A stretch of DNA of 64,000 bases from Lacihabitans soyangensis (GTDB taxonomy: Bacteria; Bacteroidota; Bacteroidia; Cytophagales; Spirosomataceae): NCBI RefSeq assembly GCF_024343775.1, contig NZ_RJUF01000002.1, positions 1-64,000 of the forward strand. The letters are read 5' to 3'. The stretch's first letter is position 1; each line of letters starts with the position of its first letter. The notes beneath the pieces are model-generated. The model was not told where the DNA came from and ran no database searches. It worked only from the letters and a program-made list of their open reading frames with translations. Positions 1 through 8,836 of this stretch are shown one piece after another. The position numbers and the translations under genes are program-made.

Positions 1-728
1 GCTTTGACATGATACCTATCAAATACTATTTGAGCATTTGAAAATTCTGACTCCACACCACTGATAAAAGAGGGTGATAAGTCTATACAAACTTGCTTGA
101 TATTCTGTCTCTGGGTACCTTTAGTTTCCAGATAATCAGCTATTTTCGTAATGGTGTCTGCTCCCTTGCCCTCAGTTGCATGTACTACCCTTGAAGTTTT
201 CATATCCACCGCAACGGTTATATAATCATGCCCCTTTTTAGAACTTGTCTCGTCTATTCCCAATGTTGAAATATCACTATGATCTGCACCACAATAAGCA
301 ATTCCAAGCCAATAATTAAAGATATTCCAGATGCGATTGGGGTAAACTCCAATCACTTTGCCTACCTTGTTGACTGGCATTTCTTGCTCTATTAACAACA
401 TACTAAATGCCTCAAACAGAAGTGTAAAACCACTACCTTCCCGTGCCCACGGTACTGAGACTTGTTCAACCTTATTCTCAACAGTTTTTACACGTGGTAT
501 TTTACAATGTAGGTAACACTTATGCTCAAAAAAATTCTGGTGCCGCCACTTCCTATCTACTCTATCATGTACAGTACTCTTGCCAGTCTTATCAATAAAA
601 AATCCAACTTTGTAGTCAATCGTTAAATGAAGCTCTTTTTGATAATCCCCATCCAAAAACTCTACTTTTGAAACATACCACGGCTCATTTAAACCTAAAG
701 CCAATTGAAATATTTGTTCACTATTCAT
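1..728 (-). CDS. ISL3-family transposase, cut by the window edge
   Basis: About 242 codons are visible from an ATG at 728; the C-terminus lies beyond base 1. The translation has the ISL3 pattern GIDETSSKKGHDYITVAVD at about residues 157-175, where the first catalytic Asp is D159, and CIDLSPSFISGV at about 214-225 with the second Asp at D216, followed by FDRYHVK. These blocks are characteristic of the ISL3 DDE transposase domain. The N-terminal zinc-finger region is degenerate: only a few Cys and His residues around 65-75 remain. The reading frame is open across the visible part, so the gene may be intact. It lies immediately downstream of a lipoprotein gene. Confidence 0.9.
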   Translation of the reverse strand, partial: MNSEQIFQLALGLNEPWYVSKVEFLDGDYQKELHLTIDYKVGFFIDKTGKSTVHDRVDRKWRHQNFFEHKCYLHCKIPRVKTVENKVEQVSVPWAREGSGFTLLFEAFSMLLIEQEMPVNKVGKVIGVYPNRIWNIFNYWLGIAYCGADHSDISTLGIDETSSKKGHDYITVAVDMKTSRVVHATEGKGADTITKIADYLETKGTQRQNIKQVCIDLSPSFISGVESEFSNAQIVFDRYHVK

Positions 729-891
729 TGAACAAATATCAGAAACAAATTTTATCTTACCCACTTAATTCAACATAGCACCTTAAATTTAAAAGGACAA
801 TTGATAAAGAAGATGGCAATTTTATTAAAAAAACTAATTCTAAAATTCGTAACTAAAAATTTACTTTTGAAAAAGAACGTTCACAAATGCC
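1..891 (-). mobile_element. Partial ISL3-type insertion sequence, one end visible
   Basis: The transposase plus about 160 bp upstream of it make up the visible element. The outer end is proposed at 891 because the minus strand there reads GGCATTTGTGAACGTTC, a GG-starting terminus of the kind ISL3 elements have. This is inference: the other end is outside the window, so neither the inverted repeat nor the 8-bp target duplication can be confirmed. If the boundary is right, the insertion is about six bases from the stop codon of the next gene. Confidence 0.45.
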
Positions 892-897
892 GTTAAA

Positions 898-1509
898 TCA
901 TTTAACCATAATGATTTTATCTATTTTCGCTGTATCCGACTTATCAGCCATTTTGGTAATTTTTACTAAAGACACCAAAACGCTGTCAGATTTAATGTGT
1001 GCGTTGGCTTTTGTAATTGTAGAGTTGGATGAGCGACCGGCTGTCGAACTGTTGGCCACTTCGTAGGTATTTTTTAAACTATCATTTCTGAAATAACTCA
1101 AAAAAACATGTGAACCATAAAAATTTGGAGAGGCGTCCACGCTGACATACTGTAGTTTCCATAGTTCATATCTTTCTGTTTTGCTTTTAAATAAAGTTTT
1201 CACTTGATAAGCTCCTGCATCAGCAACTTCTCCATTCTTAATGGACTTCAAATAAGAGTCATAAGCTTGATTTGACTTAAGAGAATCCACCTTTTGTAAA
1301 CCAGAAAAATAAAATTTGAAGTCGGTACTCTCGTCCAAACCGATGATATTACTCGACATTTGCTTTACCTTGAAATCGGTCAATTCTCTGTAAGAAGTGG
1401 AATCAATCTTGTCGATCTTCACCTCATAATCGACTTTATTTTTGAGTTTAGACTCGCCACATGAGCAGAAAACAATGGCTAAAACTGTAAAGAACAATAG
1501 TTTATTCAT
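898..1509 (-). CDS. Putative lipoprotein of unknown function
   Basis: This is a protein of about 203 residues starting at the ATG at 1509. An upstream start at 1539 would put ten residues before the signal peptide and overlap the previous gene. The N-terminus MNKLLFFTVLAIVFCSCGES is a typical lipoprotein signal with Cys at about 15-17. The remainder is hydrophilic and rich in Lys, Asp and Ser; no domain is recognised. It starts one base after the stop codon of the Dabb gene, so it is probably the last gene of the SDR-Dabb unit. The ISL3 element follows its stop almost directly, so its original downstream context may have been lost. Confidence 0.7.
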   Translation of the reverse strand: MNKLLFFTVLAIVFCSCGESKLKNKVDYEVKIDKIDSTSYRELTDFKVKQMSSNIIGLDESTDFKFYFSGLQKVDSLKSNQAYDSYLKSIKNGEVADAGAYQVKTLFKSKTERYELWKLQYVSVDASPNFYGSHVFLSYFRNDSLKNTYEVANSSTAGRSSNSTITKANAHIKSDSVLVSLVKITKMADKSDTAKIDKIIMVK

Positions 1510-1510
1510 T

Positions 1511-1810
1511 CTATAAATGGTTGTAAGGTGTATAATCAATCTCTAAAAAATCCTCGACATTAGGAATCCAAAAGTTTTGAACAAAAGCCACATGAAATGG
1601 ATGGTTGGTGTAGGTATCGTATTGTTCCTGTATATCAAACTCCATAGAAATACCATACTCAAACTTATTTTTGGAGCTAATTTGATTCATAACCTCAAAT
1701 CTCTTGACATCTGGGATATCTTTCAATTTATCTACCGCATCAAAAAAGGCTAGTTTTTCTTCGACGCCAATGGTGTTTTTTAATTTTAGAATTACGGAGT
1801 GTCGTATCAT
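1511..1810 (-). CDS. Dabb (stress-responsive A/B barrel) domain protein
   Basis: At 99 residues this is a single Dabb ferredoxin-like domain. It starts with MIRHSVILKLK, has a central F-x-V/M-N-x-I block, and contains the conserved Y-x-x-HPxH segment (YTNHPFHVAFV, about residues 67-77). Family members are small dimers; some act in polyketide cyclisation or breakdown of aromatic products, many are unassigned. It lies 29 bp after an SDR gene and directly before a lipoprotein gene on the same strand. In this catabolic setting it could act on an unstable ketone or lactone intermediate; that is inference. Confidence 0.8.
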   Translation of the reverse strand: MIRHSVILKLKNTIGVEEKLAFFDAVDKLKDIPDVKRFEVMNQISSKNKFEYGISMEFDIQEQYDTYTNHPFHVAFVQNFWIPNVEDFLEIDYTPYNHL

Positions 1811-1839
1811 TTTTTTATGTAAGGTCTGTTTTATTGTAT

Positions 1840-2625
1840 TTATTGTTCATAAGGCGAAACTCCCACCGAAGTCCACCCTCCATCTATTACCACATTTTGC
1901 CCCATAATTTGCCTTGAAAGGGGCGAAACCAGAAATAAAGCCGCATGTGCGATGTCTTGGATGGTGGCTGGTCGACCAGAAGGCGTAATCCTTGACCAAG
2001 TGGCAATGTATTCCGAATCTTCCAAGGTTCTCTCTGTGAGGGTAGCTCCGGGAACAATCGTATTAATGTTAATACCATTCGGGGCCAAATCCACAATCAG
2101 ATTTTTTGCGAGTTGATCTATAGCAGCCTTTGTCATACCATATGCTGCCAAGTTTTTATGGGCAGCATGTGCCGTAACCGATGAGGTAAGTAAAACACTT
2201 CCACCATTACCTTGTGCAACCATTTGTTTTGTGGCCGCTTGCGTCAGAAAAAACGTTCCAAAAAGATTCACCTGCAACAAATGCTGCATAGAAGCGGGCT
2301 GATACTCCCAGAAATCTCCAAAAGTAGTGATCCCGGCATTGGCCACAAGTATATCTAATCTACCAAAACTTTCAACTGCAAATTTTACAATATTTTGAAT
2401 AACAGACATTTCTGAAATATCTCCTGCAAATGCCTTGCAGACTCCTACGCTCTCAGAAATTGTTTTGCTTACTTTCTCAGCCAAATCTTGGTCTATATCG
2501 TTCAAGATCACTTTTGCTCCGTTTTCGGCCAACTGTTTTGCAATCTCAAAACCTATTCCTACTCCTGCACCCGTGACTATGGCAACCTGATTTTCAAAAT
2601 GGGTATTATCTAGTTTTCTGTCCAA
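1840..2625 (-). CDS. Short-chain dehydrogenase/reductase (SDR)
   Basis: A 261-residue classical SDR. The nucleotide-binding motif TGAGVGIG is at about residues 19-26, NAG is near 96-98, and the catalytic Ser (TSS) and YGMTK (Tyr-x-x-x-Lys) lie near 147 and 160-164. It closes with VIDGGWTS, the usual SDR C-terminus. The substrate cannot be read from sequence; NAD(P)-dependent oxidation or reduction of a secondary alcohol or ketone is expected. It heads a probable three-gene unit with the Dabb and lipoprotein genes, separated by about 190 bp from the AraC gene upstream. A second SDR lies in the same cluster, which suggests two alcohol or ketone steps on related compounds. Confidence 0.88.
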   Translation of the reverse strand: MDRKLDNTHFENQVAIVTGAGVGIGFEIAKQLAENGAKVILNDIDQDLAEKVSKTISESVGVCKAFAGDISEMSVIQNIVKFAVESFGRLDILVANAGITTFGDFWEYQPASMQHLLQVNLFGTFFLTQAATKQMVAQGNGGSVLLTSSVTAHAAHKNLAAYGMTKAAIDQLAKNLIVDLAPNGININTIVPGATLTERTLEDSEYIATWSRITPSGRPATIQDIAHAALFLVSPLSRQIMGQNVVIDGGWTSVGVSPYEQ

Positions 2626-2811
2626 TGTGTATTTGTCAATTATTTCACATAAAAGTATTAAAAAAGTGTTTTAAGAAATATTGGTGGAGGAAATTAAATC
2701 CCTTTATCTAAATTTTTAATGAAAAAAGAAGCTATAACTCCGAATAGAGATAGCCAAGTTGAATAGAACCAAATATGCAAACGAACCTACACTGTTGATT
2801 CTTGGAGGATT

Positions 2812-3708
2812 TTATTTATATTCCTTTGGCATCATGCCTGTTTTGCTCTTGAAAAACCTTGCAAAATTACTTGGAGTTTGATTTCCCAATTTTATGGCGA
2901 TTTCCGCTATGTGCAGATTAGAATATTTTAACAAGGATTTGGCCTCTAAAATCATCATTTCGTTCAATAAATCTTGCGATGATTTCATGGTAATGCTTTT
3001 AACGCATTTATTCAAATGATTGGGCGTTACATGCAGATAATCAGCATAGTCGCTTACCTTCTGCTTTTGATAAATAAATTGCGAAAGTGCCTCTTTGTAG
3101 CGTTGAACTAGACTTGCGGCCGCATTTTTTTGAGGTTTCAAATCATTTCCAGCAAACAATGAGGCCTCTTTCAATAATGCAAAAACGTAAAAAGCTATCA
3201 ACTCCATTTGTTTGTTTTCCGTTTCTTGGTCTAACACCTCTAATCTATGAAAGATATTTAAAATCGGATCAACGGCTTCGGTCGAAACAGACACTACAGG
3301 ATTAGAAAGAAAATTCAAGAAATTGAATTTATTGAGGTGTTTGTCCAAAGAGTAGTGCTTCAAAATATCAATATCAAAATGCACAAAGTAGCCTTGGGCA
3401 TCTTTGCTCATAAACTCATGTGAGGTGATTTGATAAGGTGGCAAAAAGAAAAATTGACCAACTCCAAACTCATAGTTTGCCAAGCCTTTGCTCCTGATGG
3501 AACTTCCTTTGGTGAGAAAAATCAAATCATATACAGTTTTGCGATGAGGTGGTAGAGGGAAAGAGAGTTTATCTCTATAATTCTCGATACGATTGATATG
3601 AAAAAGATTGTGATCCTTGCTTACATTAAAAGGCCAGCTCACTCCACTGAAATGGAACGAATCCATTCCGTTGGGTTCTATTACTGGTATGTTTATATCT
3701 TTTTTCAT
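2812..3708 (-). CDS. AraC-family transcriptional regulator
   Basis: A 298-residue regulator with an N-terminal cupin-type ligand domain (about 1-180) and a C-terminal double helix-turn-helix (about 200-298) with IAEIAIKLG and FARFFKSKTGMMPKEYK. It closely resembles the regulator at 7798-8688. Both have the PPHR segment in the N-terminal domain, QRYK...ALS.FIY, VTPNHL.KCVK, and FARFFKSKTG. The pair are therefore paralogues and may sense related aromatic or side-chain compounds. It is transcribed in the same direction as the cyclase, SDR and HisD-like genes upstream (65-bp gap), so it may be part of that operon. Confidence 0.9.
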   Translation of the reverse strand: MKKDINIPVIEPNGMDSFHFSGVSWPFNVSKDHNLFHINRIENYRDKLSFPLPPHRKTVYDLIFLTKGSSIRSKGLANYEFGVGQFFFLPPYQITSHEFMSKDAQGYFVHFDIDILKHYSLDKHLNKFNFLNFLSNPVVSVSTEAVDPILNIFHRLEVLDQETENKQMELIAFYVFALLKEASLFAGNDLKPQKNAAASLVQRYKEALSQFIYQKQKVSDYADYLHVTPNHLNKCVKSITMKSSQDLLNEMMILEAKSLLKYSNLHIAEIAIKLGNQTPSNFARFFKSKTGMMPKEYK

Positions 3709-3773
3709 ATTTTGGCATTAAGGCCCTTTCGGCTTCCCTACGTGACCGTAACTCCGCTAATAACCAAACTCAT

Positions 3774-4529
3774 TTACTCAAAAATTGCCACCGCTCTTGT
3801 CCAGCCAGCACTTGCCTTTTCGATTTTTGCGGGGAAACATGCTACTTTAAAGCCAAAAGGTGGCAATTGGTCAAGGTTTGCCAATTTTTCGATTTGACAA
3901 TATTCTTTTTCAATACCTACATAATGTGCTTGCCAAATCACCCCCTGTCTTGGATTTGCCTTATAATCAGCCGCTTGAATATGCAATGGAATATCCCAAC
4001 CCCAACCATCGGTTCCCATTACTTTAATACCTTGGTCGATGAGCCAGTGTGTAGCTTTTGCCGATGCTCCAACATGGATTTTCACAAAATCATCATTATG
4101 AATACGCTTATCGGCATCACAACGAATCAACACAATATCCAAAGGTTTTAGGGTATAATTGATAGCGGCTAGTTTTTCGATTAAATCTTCAGGCTCAAAC
4201 ATATAGCCATCGGGTTTATCGGTAAAATCAAGCACAACGCCATCTTGAAAAAACCACTCCAAGGGCATTTCGTCTATGGTACGTGAAGGTTTGCCTTCGC
4301 AGGTCGGGTAATAATGATAAGGTGCATCTACGTGCGTTCCGCAATGACTGGTTACCGTTAAGGTTTCACCAGCTGGCCCATTATTATTCACAAAACAATC
4401 GGTCATGCCATCAAAAAGCATCGCACCCATTTTTTTTGCCCCTTCTGCATGGTCTTCATAACTAATTTTGGTCGGAAGCGGCTCTTTTATTTTTTCTGAA
4501 ATAGTTACAGAAAGGTCTATTATCTTCAT
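3774..4529 (-). CDS. Cyclase family metal-dependent hydrolase (kynurenine formamidase-like)
   Basis: A 251-residue protein of the cyclase family, which contains kynurenine formamidase and isatin hydrolase. The diagnostic metal site HCGTHVDAPYH (H-x-G-T-H-x-D-x-P-x-H) lies at about residues 62-72, and TDGWG near 173-177 is the downstream conserved block. Known members hydrolyse amide or lactone-type bonds with bound divalent metal. No kynurenine genes are nearby, so kynurenine formamidase itself is unlikely. Its place between an SDR gene and an AraC gene, in line with the HisD paralogue, suggests hydrolysis of a lactone or cyclic intermediate; this is inference. Confidence 0.85.
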   Translation of the reverse strand: MKIIDLSVTISEKIKEPLPTKISYEDHAEGAKKMGAMLFDGMTDCFVNNNGPAGETLTVTSHCGTHVDAPYHYYPTCEGKPSRTIDEMPLEWFFQDGVVLDFTDKPDGYMFEPEDLIEKLAAINYTLKPLDIVLIRCDADKRIHNDDFVKIHVGASAKATHWLIDQGIKVMGTDGWGWDIPLHIQAADYKANPRQGVIWQAHYVGIEKEYCQIEKLANLDQLPPFGFKVACFPAKIEKASAGWTRAVAIFE

Positions 4530-4598
4530 TTGTAATTTAGTTACTGGTTAATTGGTCATTGGTTTAATTGGCTTTATTCAAGTATCCAATTCAAAATT

Positions 4599-5369
4599 TT
4601 ATTTCAATAACCTTCCACCATCAACTGTAATGATATTTCCAGTTGAGAATGTCATGGAAGTGGCAAGCGAAAAAACCACATTCGCCACATCAACACCATT
4701 TGCAAAACGCCCCAATGGTGTATTATCCATTTGATTTTGCAAATAAGCTGGGTCGAAATTTTTGGTATATTCTCCTTCTACAAAGCCCGGTGAAACCGAT
4801 ACAACCCTGATTTTTGGAGCTAAAGCCCTTGCTAAAGAACGTGTCATGGAATCAATGGCCGATTTTGAAGCACAGTACGCAACATTACTTCCGATGCCGT
4901 AAATTCCTGCAATAGATGAAATGTTTACTATTAAAGAAGACTCATTGCTTTCGTCAGACGCTTTATTTAACAAATCCCTCATTGCTCTTACCATTGCAAA
5001 ACTACCTCTGAAATTTGTTTGCATGATTTTATCAATCCACTCGTCTGTCAAGCCATCTAAATCATCGTGCTGAACAGGTGTCGTAATTCCTGCATTATTC
5101 ACCAAAACATCAACTTTACCATATTTCTCTGCCACAAATGCCTTTAAATCAATTAGTTTCTGTGCATCAGTGGTTGGGGCATGGAAAATATTGTGAAGGC
5201 CTCTAAGCCCCGATGGGGGAATTACATCATTTAGCTCAGCTAATAACTTTTCTGCCTTTGCAGAGTTCGAGTTATAAGTTGCGATAACATTATATCCATT
5301 TTCTGCAAATTTTCTACAAATGGCCGAACCAATTTCTCCAGCACCTCCAGTAACCAAAACTGTTCTCAT
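4599..5369 (-). CDS. Short-chain dehydrogenase/reductase (SDR) with an inserted palindrome
   Basis: A 256-residue SDR, with TGGAGEIG at about 7-14, NNAGIT near 91-96, NISSIAG with the catalytic Ser, YCASK for the Tyr/Lys pair, and VDGGRLLK at the C-terminus. Between the second beta strand region and FHAP there is an unusual stretch, IPPSGLRGLHN (about residues 50-60), encoded by a C5/G4 palindrome (5196-5221) like one in the pcaDC gene; it looks like a repeat insertion that kept the frame. The gene lies between the cyclase and HisD-like genes (gaps of about 70 and 80 bp). Confidence 0.87.
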   Translation of the reverse strand: MRTVLVTGGAGEIGSAICRKFAENGYNVIATYNSNSAKAEKLLAELNDVIPPSGLRGLHNIFHAPTTDAQKLIDLKAFVAEKYGKVDVLVNNAGITTPVQHDDLDGLTDEWIDKIMQTNFRGSFAMVRAMRDLLNKASDESNESSLIVNISSIAGIYGIGSNVAYCASKSAIDSMTRSLARALAPKIRVVSVSPGFVEGEYTKNFDPAYLQNQMDNTPLGRFANGVDVANVVFSLATSMTFSTGNIITVDGGRLLK

Positions 5370-5448
5370 AAAACTTTTTTTAATCTGAAATCCTAAATCC
5401 TTAATCTTAAATTATTGATCTTGAATCGTAATTCGAATTAAACGTAAA

Positions 5449-6723
5449 TCAAGAATACCGCCTAACCCTAATATCCGCTTGCTCTTTGTGTCCTGCAAAA
5501 TTCTCAATTTCACATAATCTCGAACAATATTCACCAATCATGGCACTTGCTTCCGGAGTTCTGATTTCTTGGTATGTACAGGTCTTCATGAATTTACCTA
5601 CCCAAAGACCTCCAGTATATTTGGCTCCATGTTTCGTTGGTAGGGTATGATTGGTTCCAATGACCTTGTCGCCATAAGCCACGTTGGTATACTGCCCCAA
5701 AAAAAGCCCACCATAGTTAGTCATTTTTTCTAAAAAATATCGGGGATCAGCTGTCATAACTTGCACATGTTCGCTAGCAATGGCATCAGCCTCAGCTACC
5801 ATTTCATCTACAGTATCCACCACTATCACTTGGCCGTAGTCTCTCCAAGATACACTTGCAATATCGGCCGTTGGAAGTGTTTTCAGTTGTTTTTCAACTT
5901 CAAGAATGGTTTCTTTTGCCAATTTCTCCGAATTAGTCAACAAAATGGCTGGTGAAGTTGGGCCATGCTCAGCTTGTCCGAGCAAATCTGTGGCACAAAT
6001 TTCTGCATCGCTGGTGTCATCTGCAATTACCAAAGTCTCGGTTGGGCCAGCGAGCAAATCAATTCCAATTTTACCAAATAGTTGACGCTTAGCCTCAGCC
6101 ACATAGGCATTTCCCGGACCAACAATCATATCTACCGCCCCGATAGTCTCAGTTCCCAAAGCCATAGCAGCAATGGCCTGCACACCACCCAAAAGATATA
6201 TTTCGTCTGCCCCTGCCATGTGCATGGCTGCAACTGTAGCGGCAGGAATTTCACCCTTGATGGGCGGAGTACATGCTATAACTCGCTTTACACCAGCTAC
6301 TTTTGCAGTAAGCACACTCATATGAGCCGATGCGACCATCGGATATCTTCCCCCAGGAACATAACATCCGACACTGTTAACGGGAATATTCTTATGACCC
6401 AAAAATACTCCAGGGAGGGTTTCAACTTCAATGTCTTTCAGGGCATTTTTTTGATGCTGAGCAAAATTCCTGATTTGCGTTTGAGCAAACTCAATATCTT
6501 CAATAACCCGTGAGGGCAAACCTGCGATGATATCTATTATCTGACTTTTAGAAAGCTTGAAACTCTCAGGAGACCAATTGTCAAGCTTTCTTGAAATCTC
6601 GGTTACTGCCTTATCGCCTCCAGTTTTTATTTGCTCAATAAAACCCTCAACAGTTTCTCGCACTTGTTTGTCATTTGATTCAGCTTCGAACAAAGCAATG
6701 GCCGACTTCAAAATTCTTTTCAT
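5449..6723 (-). CDS. Histidinol-dehydrogenase-family dehydrogenase (catabolic paralogue)
   Basis: A 424-residue protein from the ATG at 6723; a longer reading would overlap the ABM gene. It has the HisD fold landmarks [31 protein letters not shown] (zinc Gln/His), SEHVQV (catalytic Glu-His), GTNHTLPT preceded by an Asp, and [10 protein letters not shown] (final zinc His). All zinc and catalytic residues of HisD can be matched, so a four-electron NAD-dependent oxidation of a primary alcohol to a carboxylate is plausible. No other histidine gene is present. The known catabolic relative is HpsN (sulfopropanediol dehydrogenase), also found with SDRs. The true substrate here is unknown. Confidence 0.85.
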   Translation of the reverse strand: MKRILKSAIALFEAESNDKQVRETVEGFIEQIKTGGDKAVTEISRKLDNWSPESFKLSKSQIIDIIAGLPSRVIEDIEFAQTQIRNFAQHQKNALKDIEVETLPGVFLGHKNIPVNSVGCYVPGGRYPMVASAHMSVLTAKVAGVKRVIACTPPIKGEIPAATVAAMHMAGADEIYLLGGVQAIAAMALGTETIGAVDMIVGPGNAYVAEAKRQLFGKIGIDLLAGPTETLVIADDTSDAEICATDLLGQAEHGPTSPAILLTNSEKLAKETILEVEKQLKTLPTADIASVSWRDYGQVIVVDTVDEMVAEADAIASEHVQVMTADPRYFLEKMTNYGGLFLGQYTNVAYGDKVIGTNHTLPTKHGAKYTGGLWVGKFMKTCTYQEIRTPEASAMIGEYCSRLCEIENFAGHKEQADIRVRRYS

Positions 6724-6725
6724 AT

Positions 6726-7013
6726 TTAAACAATATTGTAATGTAAAGCTACCGGGGCGGTATTGAAAAATGGGGATAATATGGCTCTCCATTCAGTGAA
6801 TAAAGGTGATTCTCTAAAACCAATTGTATGGTCCTCTAAGGTTTGCCATCTAATAAAAGCTAAAAATCTTGTAGGTTTTTCAAGACATTGATTAAACTCA
6901 ACTGAGATGAAACCTTTTGATTGAGAAATAACTTTCGAGGCCGCATGGCTAGCTTCCGCAAACATTTGTTCTTTTCCTGCGAGTACATCAAACTCTGCTA
7001 TTTCTAATATCAT
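6726..7013 (-). CDS. Antibiotic biosynthesis monooxygenase (ABM/YgiN-like) domain protein
   Basis: A 95-residue ferredoxin-like protein, [15 protein letters not shown] at the start, with the ABM features of a central W-(x)-LEDH stretch ([12 protein letters not shown]) and a C-terminal F-x-x-P-V segment. Family members include cofactor-free quinone-forming monooxygenases such as ActVA-Orf6 and YgiN, but many are unassigned. It is the first gene of the minus-strand cluster and ends two bases before the HisD-like start, so the two should be translated together. A role in oxidising or tautomerising a catechol- or quinone-like intermediate is inference. Confidence 0.75.
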   Translation of the reverse strand: MILEIAEFDVLAGKEQMFAEASHAASKVISQSKGFISVEFNQCLEKPTRFLAFIRWQTLEDHTIGFRESPLFTEWRAILSPFFNTAPVALHYNIV

Positions 7014-7222
7014 AATCCAATCAATTGTTTAGGATAAATCCTATTATTTTTTGAACAAAATTAAGCCCATTATCCATCAATTGTTAGTCAATAAAAAGCA
7101 AATAATATTCAAAATCAATCATTTTTAATTATTAGCATGATACTTTATGAATTAAATCATTCATTTATATATCTGACGCACTGAAATTGAATAGATGAAA
7201 AACAAAAAGAAATTTACAGATA

Positions 7223-7256
7223 TTTGTTTTTAAGTTTTTGGGTTTTCCTAATATTG
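7223..7256 (+). promoter_or_regulatory. Candidate Bacteroidota promoter for the DUF3237-AraC pair
   Basis: TTTG at 7223-7226 and TAATATTG at 7249-7256 (one mismatch to TAnnTTTG), separated by 22 bp and lying 17 bp before the ATG at 7274. The 250-bp region from 7014 to 7267 separates divergent transcription units and holds no other gene. The call is from consensus matching only. Confidence 0.3.
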
Positions 7257-7273
7257 CATAAAAAACCTTGAAC

Positions 7274-7795
7274 ATGAAAAATAGCCTCTTTGTCCTTTTC
7301 TTTTTTACATCAATTATAGCCTTCGGGCAAAATACACCAAAAGCACCGGGTCTTGAATATGTTTGCGAGCTTAAAGTCAAACTAAATCCGCCTTATGTTG
7401 TAGGAGAAACACCACATGGTTTAAGACGAATCATACCTATAATTGGAGGTACCGTAGACGGCCCAAAAATCAAAGCAGAAATTCTTCCCGGTGGTGCTGA
7501 TTGGCAAATCGTTAGAAAAGACGGAGTAGCAGAACTTGAGGCACATTACCAAATGAAAACTGACGATGGAGTTACAATTTATATTAAAAACATAGGCTTG
7601 AGAGTAGCTTCTCCAGAGGTAGCTGCAAAAATTGGAAAAGGAGAACAAGTGAGTCCATCAGAATATTATTTCAGGGCGATACCTAAATTTGAGGCCCCAA
7701 CGGGTAAATATGATTGGATGAACAACGCCTTGTTTGTGTGTACAGGCGAACGCAACCCTGACAATGTGAGTATAAAAGTTTGGAAACTTTTATAA
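7274..7795 (+). CDS. Exported DUF3237 (UPF0311) protein
   Basis: A 173-residue protein from the ATG at 7274 with a signal peptide MKNSLFVLFFFTSIIAFGQ, cleaved near residue 19. The mature part matches DUF3237: LEYVCELKVKL, then VGETPHGLRRIIPI, GGTVDGPKI, LPGGADWQIVRKDGVAELEA and YFRAIPKFEAP. DUF3237 proteins form small lipocalin-like barrels, often next to aromatic-degradation genes, but have no assigned reaction. Its stop lies two bases before the chosen start of the AraC gene. As an exported protein it might bind or trap an aromatic substrate in the periplasm; this is inference. Confidence 0.8.
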   Translation: MKNSLFVLFFFTSIIAFGQNTPKAPGLEYVCELKVKLNPPYVVGETPHGLRRIIPIIGGTVDGPKIKAEILPGGADWQIVRKDGVAELEAHYQMKTDDGVTIYIKNIGLRVASPEVAAKIGKGEQVSPSEYYFRAIPKFEAPTGKYDWMNNALFVCTGERNPDNVSIKVWKLL

Positions 7796-7797
7796 AT

Positions 7798-8688
7798 TTG
7801 GCCAGAGTTGACCACATAAAAGTCCCAACCGTAAAACCCTCGGAGTTTGACGATTACCTTTTTGCTGATTGGAAGGCTCCTATAACAAGTCTTTACGAAA
7901 ACTTCCATGTTTCTAGAATAGAAGATTACAAGAAACACCTAAAACTACCTACCCCGCCGCATCGCAGATCGGTGTACTTTCTATTATTTATTACCAATGG
8001 GATTGTGGTAAGGCGTAAAGACTTGAACAAATACGAACTCAAGAAAAACTCGTGTTTTTGCCTTTCTGCTGATCAAATCACCAGTATCGATTATGTTAGT
8101 GATGATGCTACCGGATTTTACATGCATTTCCTTCCCGAAATTTTCAATCACCCAAACCTAAAAGTAGAAATTGAAAAAGACTTTCCATTATTTTCACATT
8201 TCATTGAACCCGTATTCGAAATAACAGAGGCTAAAAAAATTGAAAATCTTTTCGAATTACTCATAGCTGAACACCTTAACGAGAATAAAGTTGGTTTGCC
8301 ACTTTATGTAACAACCCTTTTAACAGAAATTAAAAGCCAAGCAACAATCACTCAATATTACAAAAAAGATGCTTCTTCAGTATTGACCCAGCGATACAAA
8401 AACGCCCTTTCGGAATTTATTTACACAAAAAAAACAGTTACCGAATATGCTGAATATCTATCAGTTACACCAAACCATCTTTTAAAATGTGTTAAAGCCA
8501 CCACAGGAAAAACCGCCCATGAATTATTAGAAGAAATGCGGATATTGGAGTCCAAAGTTCTCCTTAAACAAACCACGAAAAGCATCAGCGAAATAGCAGA
8601 AACCATTGGAAAAGAAGATCCCTCGGATTTCGCACGGTTTTTTAAATCTAAAACTGGCACCACCCCAAATCAATACAGGAAAGCATAG
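7798..8688 (+). CDS. AraC-family transcriptional regulator, paralogue of 2812-3708
   Basis: A protein of about 296 residues. No ATG lies at the 5' end; the TTG at 7798, just after the DUF3237 stop, gives MARVDHIKVPTVKP and aligns best with the paralogue's N-terminus. Another TTG at 7780 would overlap the upstream gene by 16 bases. The C-terminal HTH region has VTPNHLLKCVKATTGKTAHE, EIAETIG and FARFFKSKTGTTPNQYRKA. Strong similarity with the regulator at 2812-3708 extends into the ligand domain. It precedes the CoA-ester side-chain genes and is a natural candidate activator for them. Confidence 0.88.
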   Translation: MARVDHIKVPTVKPSEFDDYLFADWKAPITSLYENFHVSRIEDYKKHLKLPTPPHRRSVYFLLFITNGIVVRRKDLNKYELKKNSCFCLSADQITSIDYVSDDATGFYMHFLPEIFNHPNLKVEIEKDFPLFSHFIEPVFEITEAKKIENLFELLIAEHLNENKVGLPLYVTTLLTEIKSQATITQYYKKDASSVLTQRYKNALSEFIYTKKTVTEYAEYLSVTPNHLLKCVKATTGKTAHELLEEMRILESKVLLKQTTKSISEIAETIGKEDPSDFARFFKSKTGTTPNQYRKA

Positions 8689-8836
8689 AAAATTTTTATA
8701 TTTGGACCAATTTTCTTCAATATTGATTGATTCTGCATATAAATTGACATTTTCCGCCTATTCCGAAAAGAAATAATTCAAGTACATTTGTATTATTCTT
8801 ATATTTAATTATTCTTTTTAAATAGTTTTCACATTT

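Noticed and set aside
1704-1907. Plus-strand frame opposite the Dabb gene
   Set aside because: Shadow of the Dabb and SDR genes without family similarity.
3774-4529. Kynurenine formamidase (kynB)
   Set aside because: No tryptophan dioxygenase or kynureninase near; only the family-level motif is present.
5449-6723. True hisD of histidine biosynthesis
   Set aside because: No other his gene nearby; it is in a catabolic cluster with an AraC regulator.
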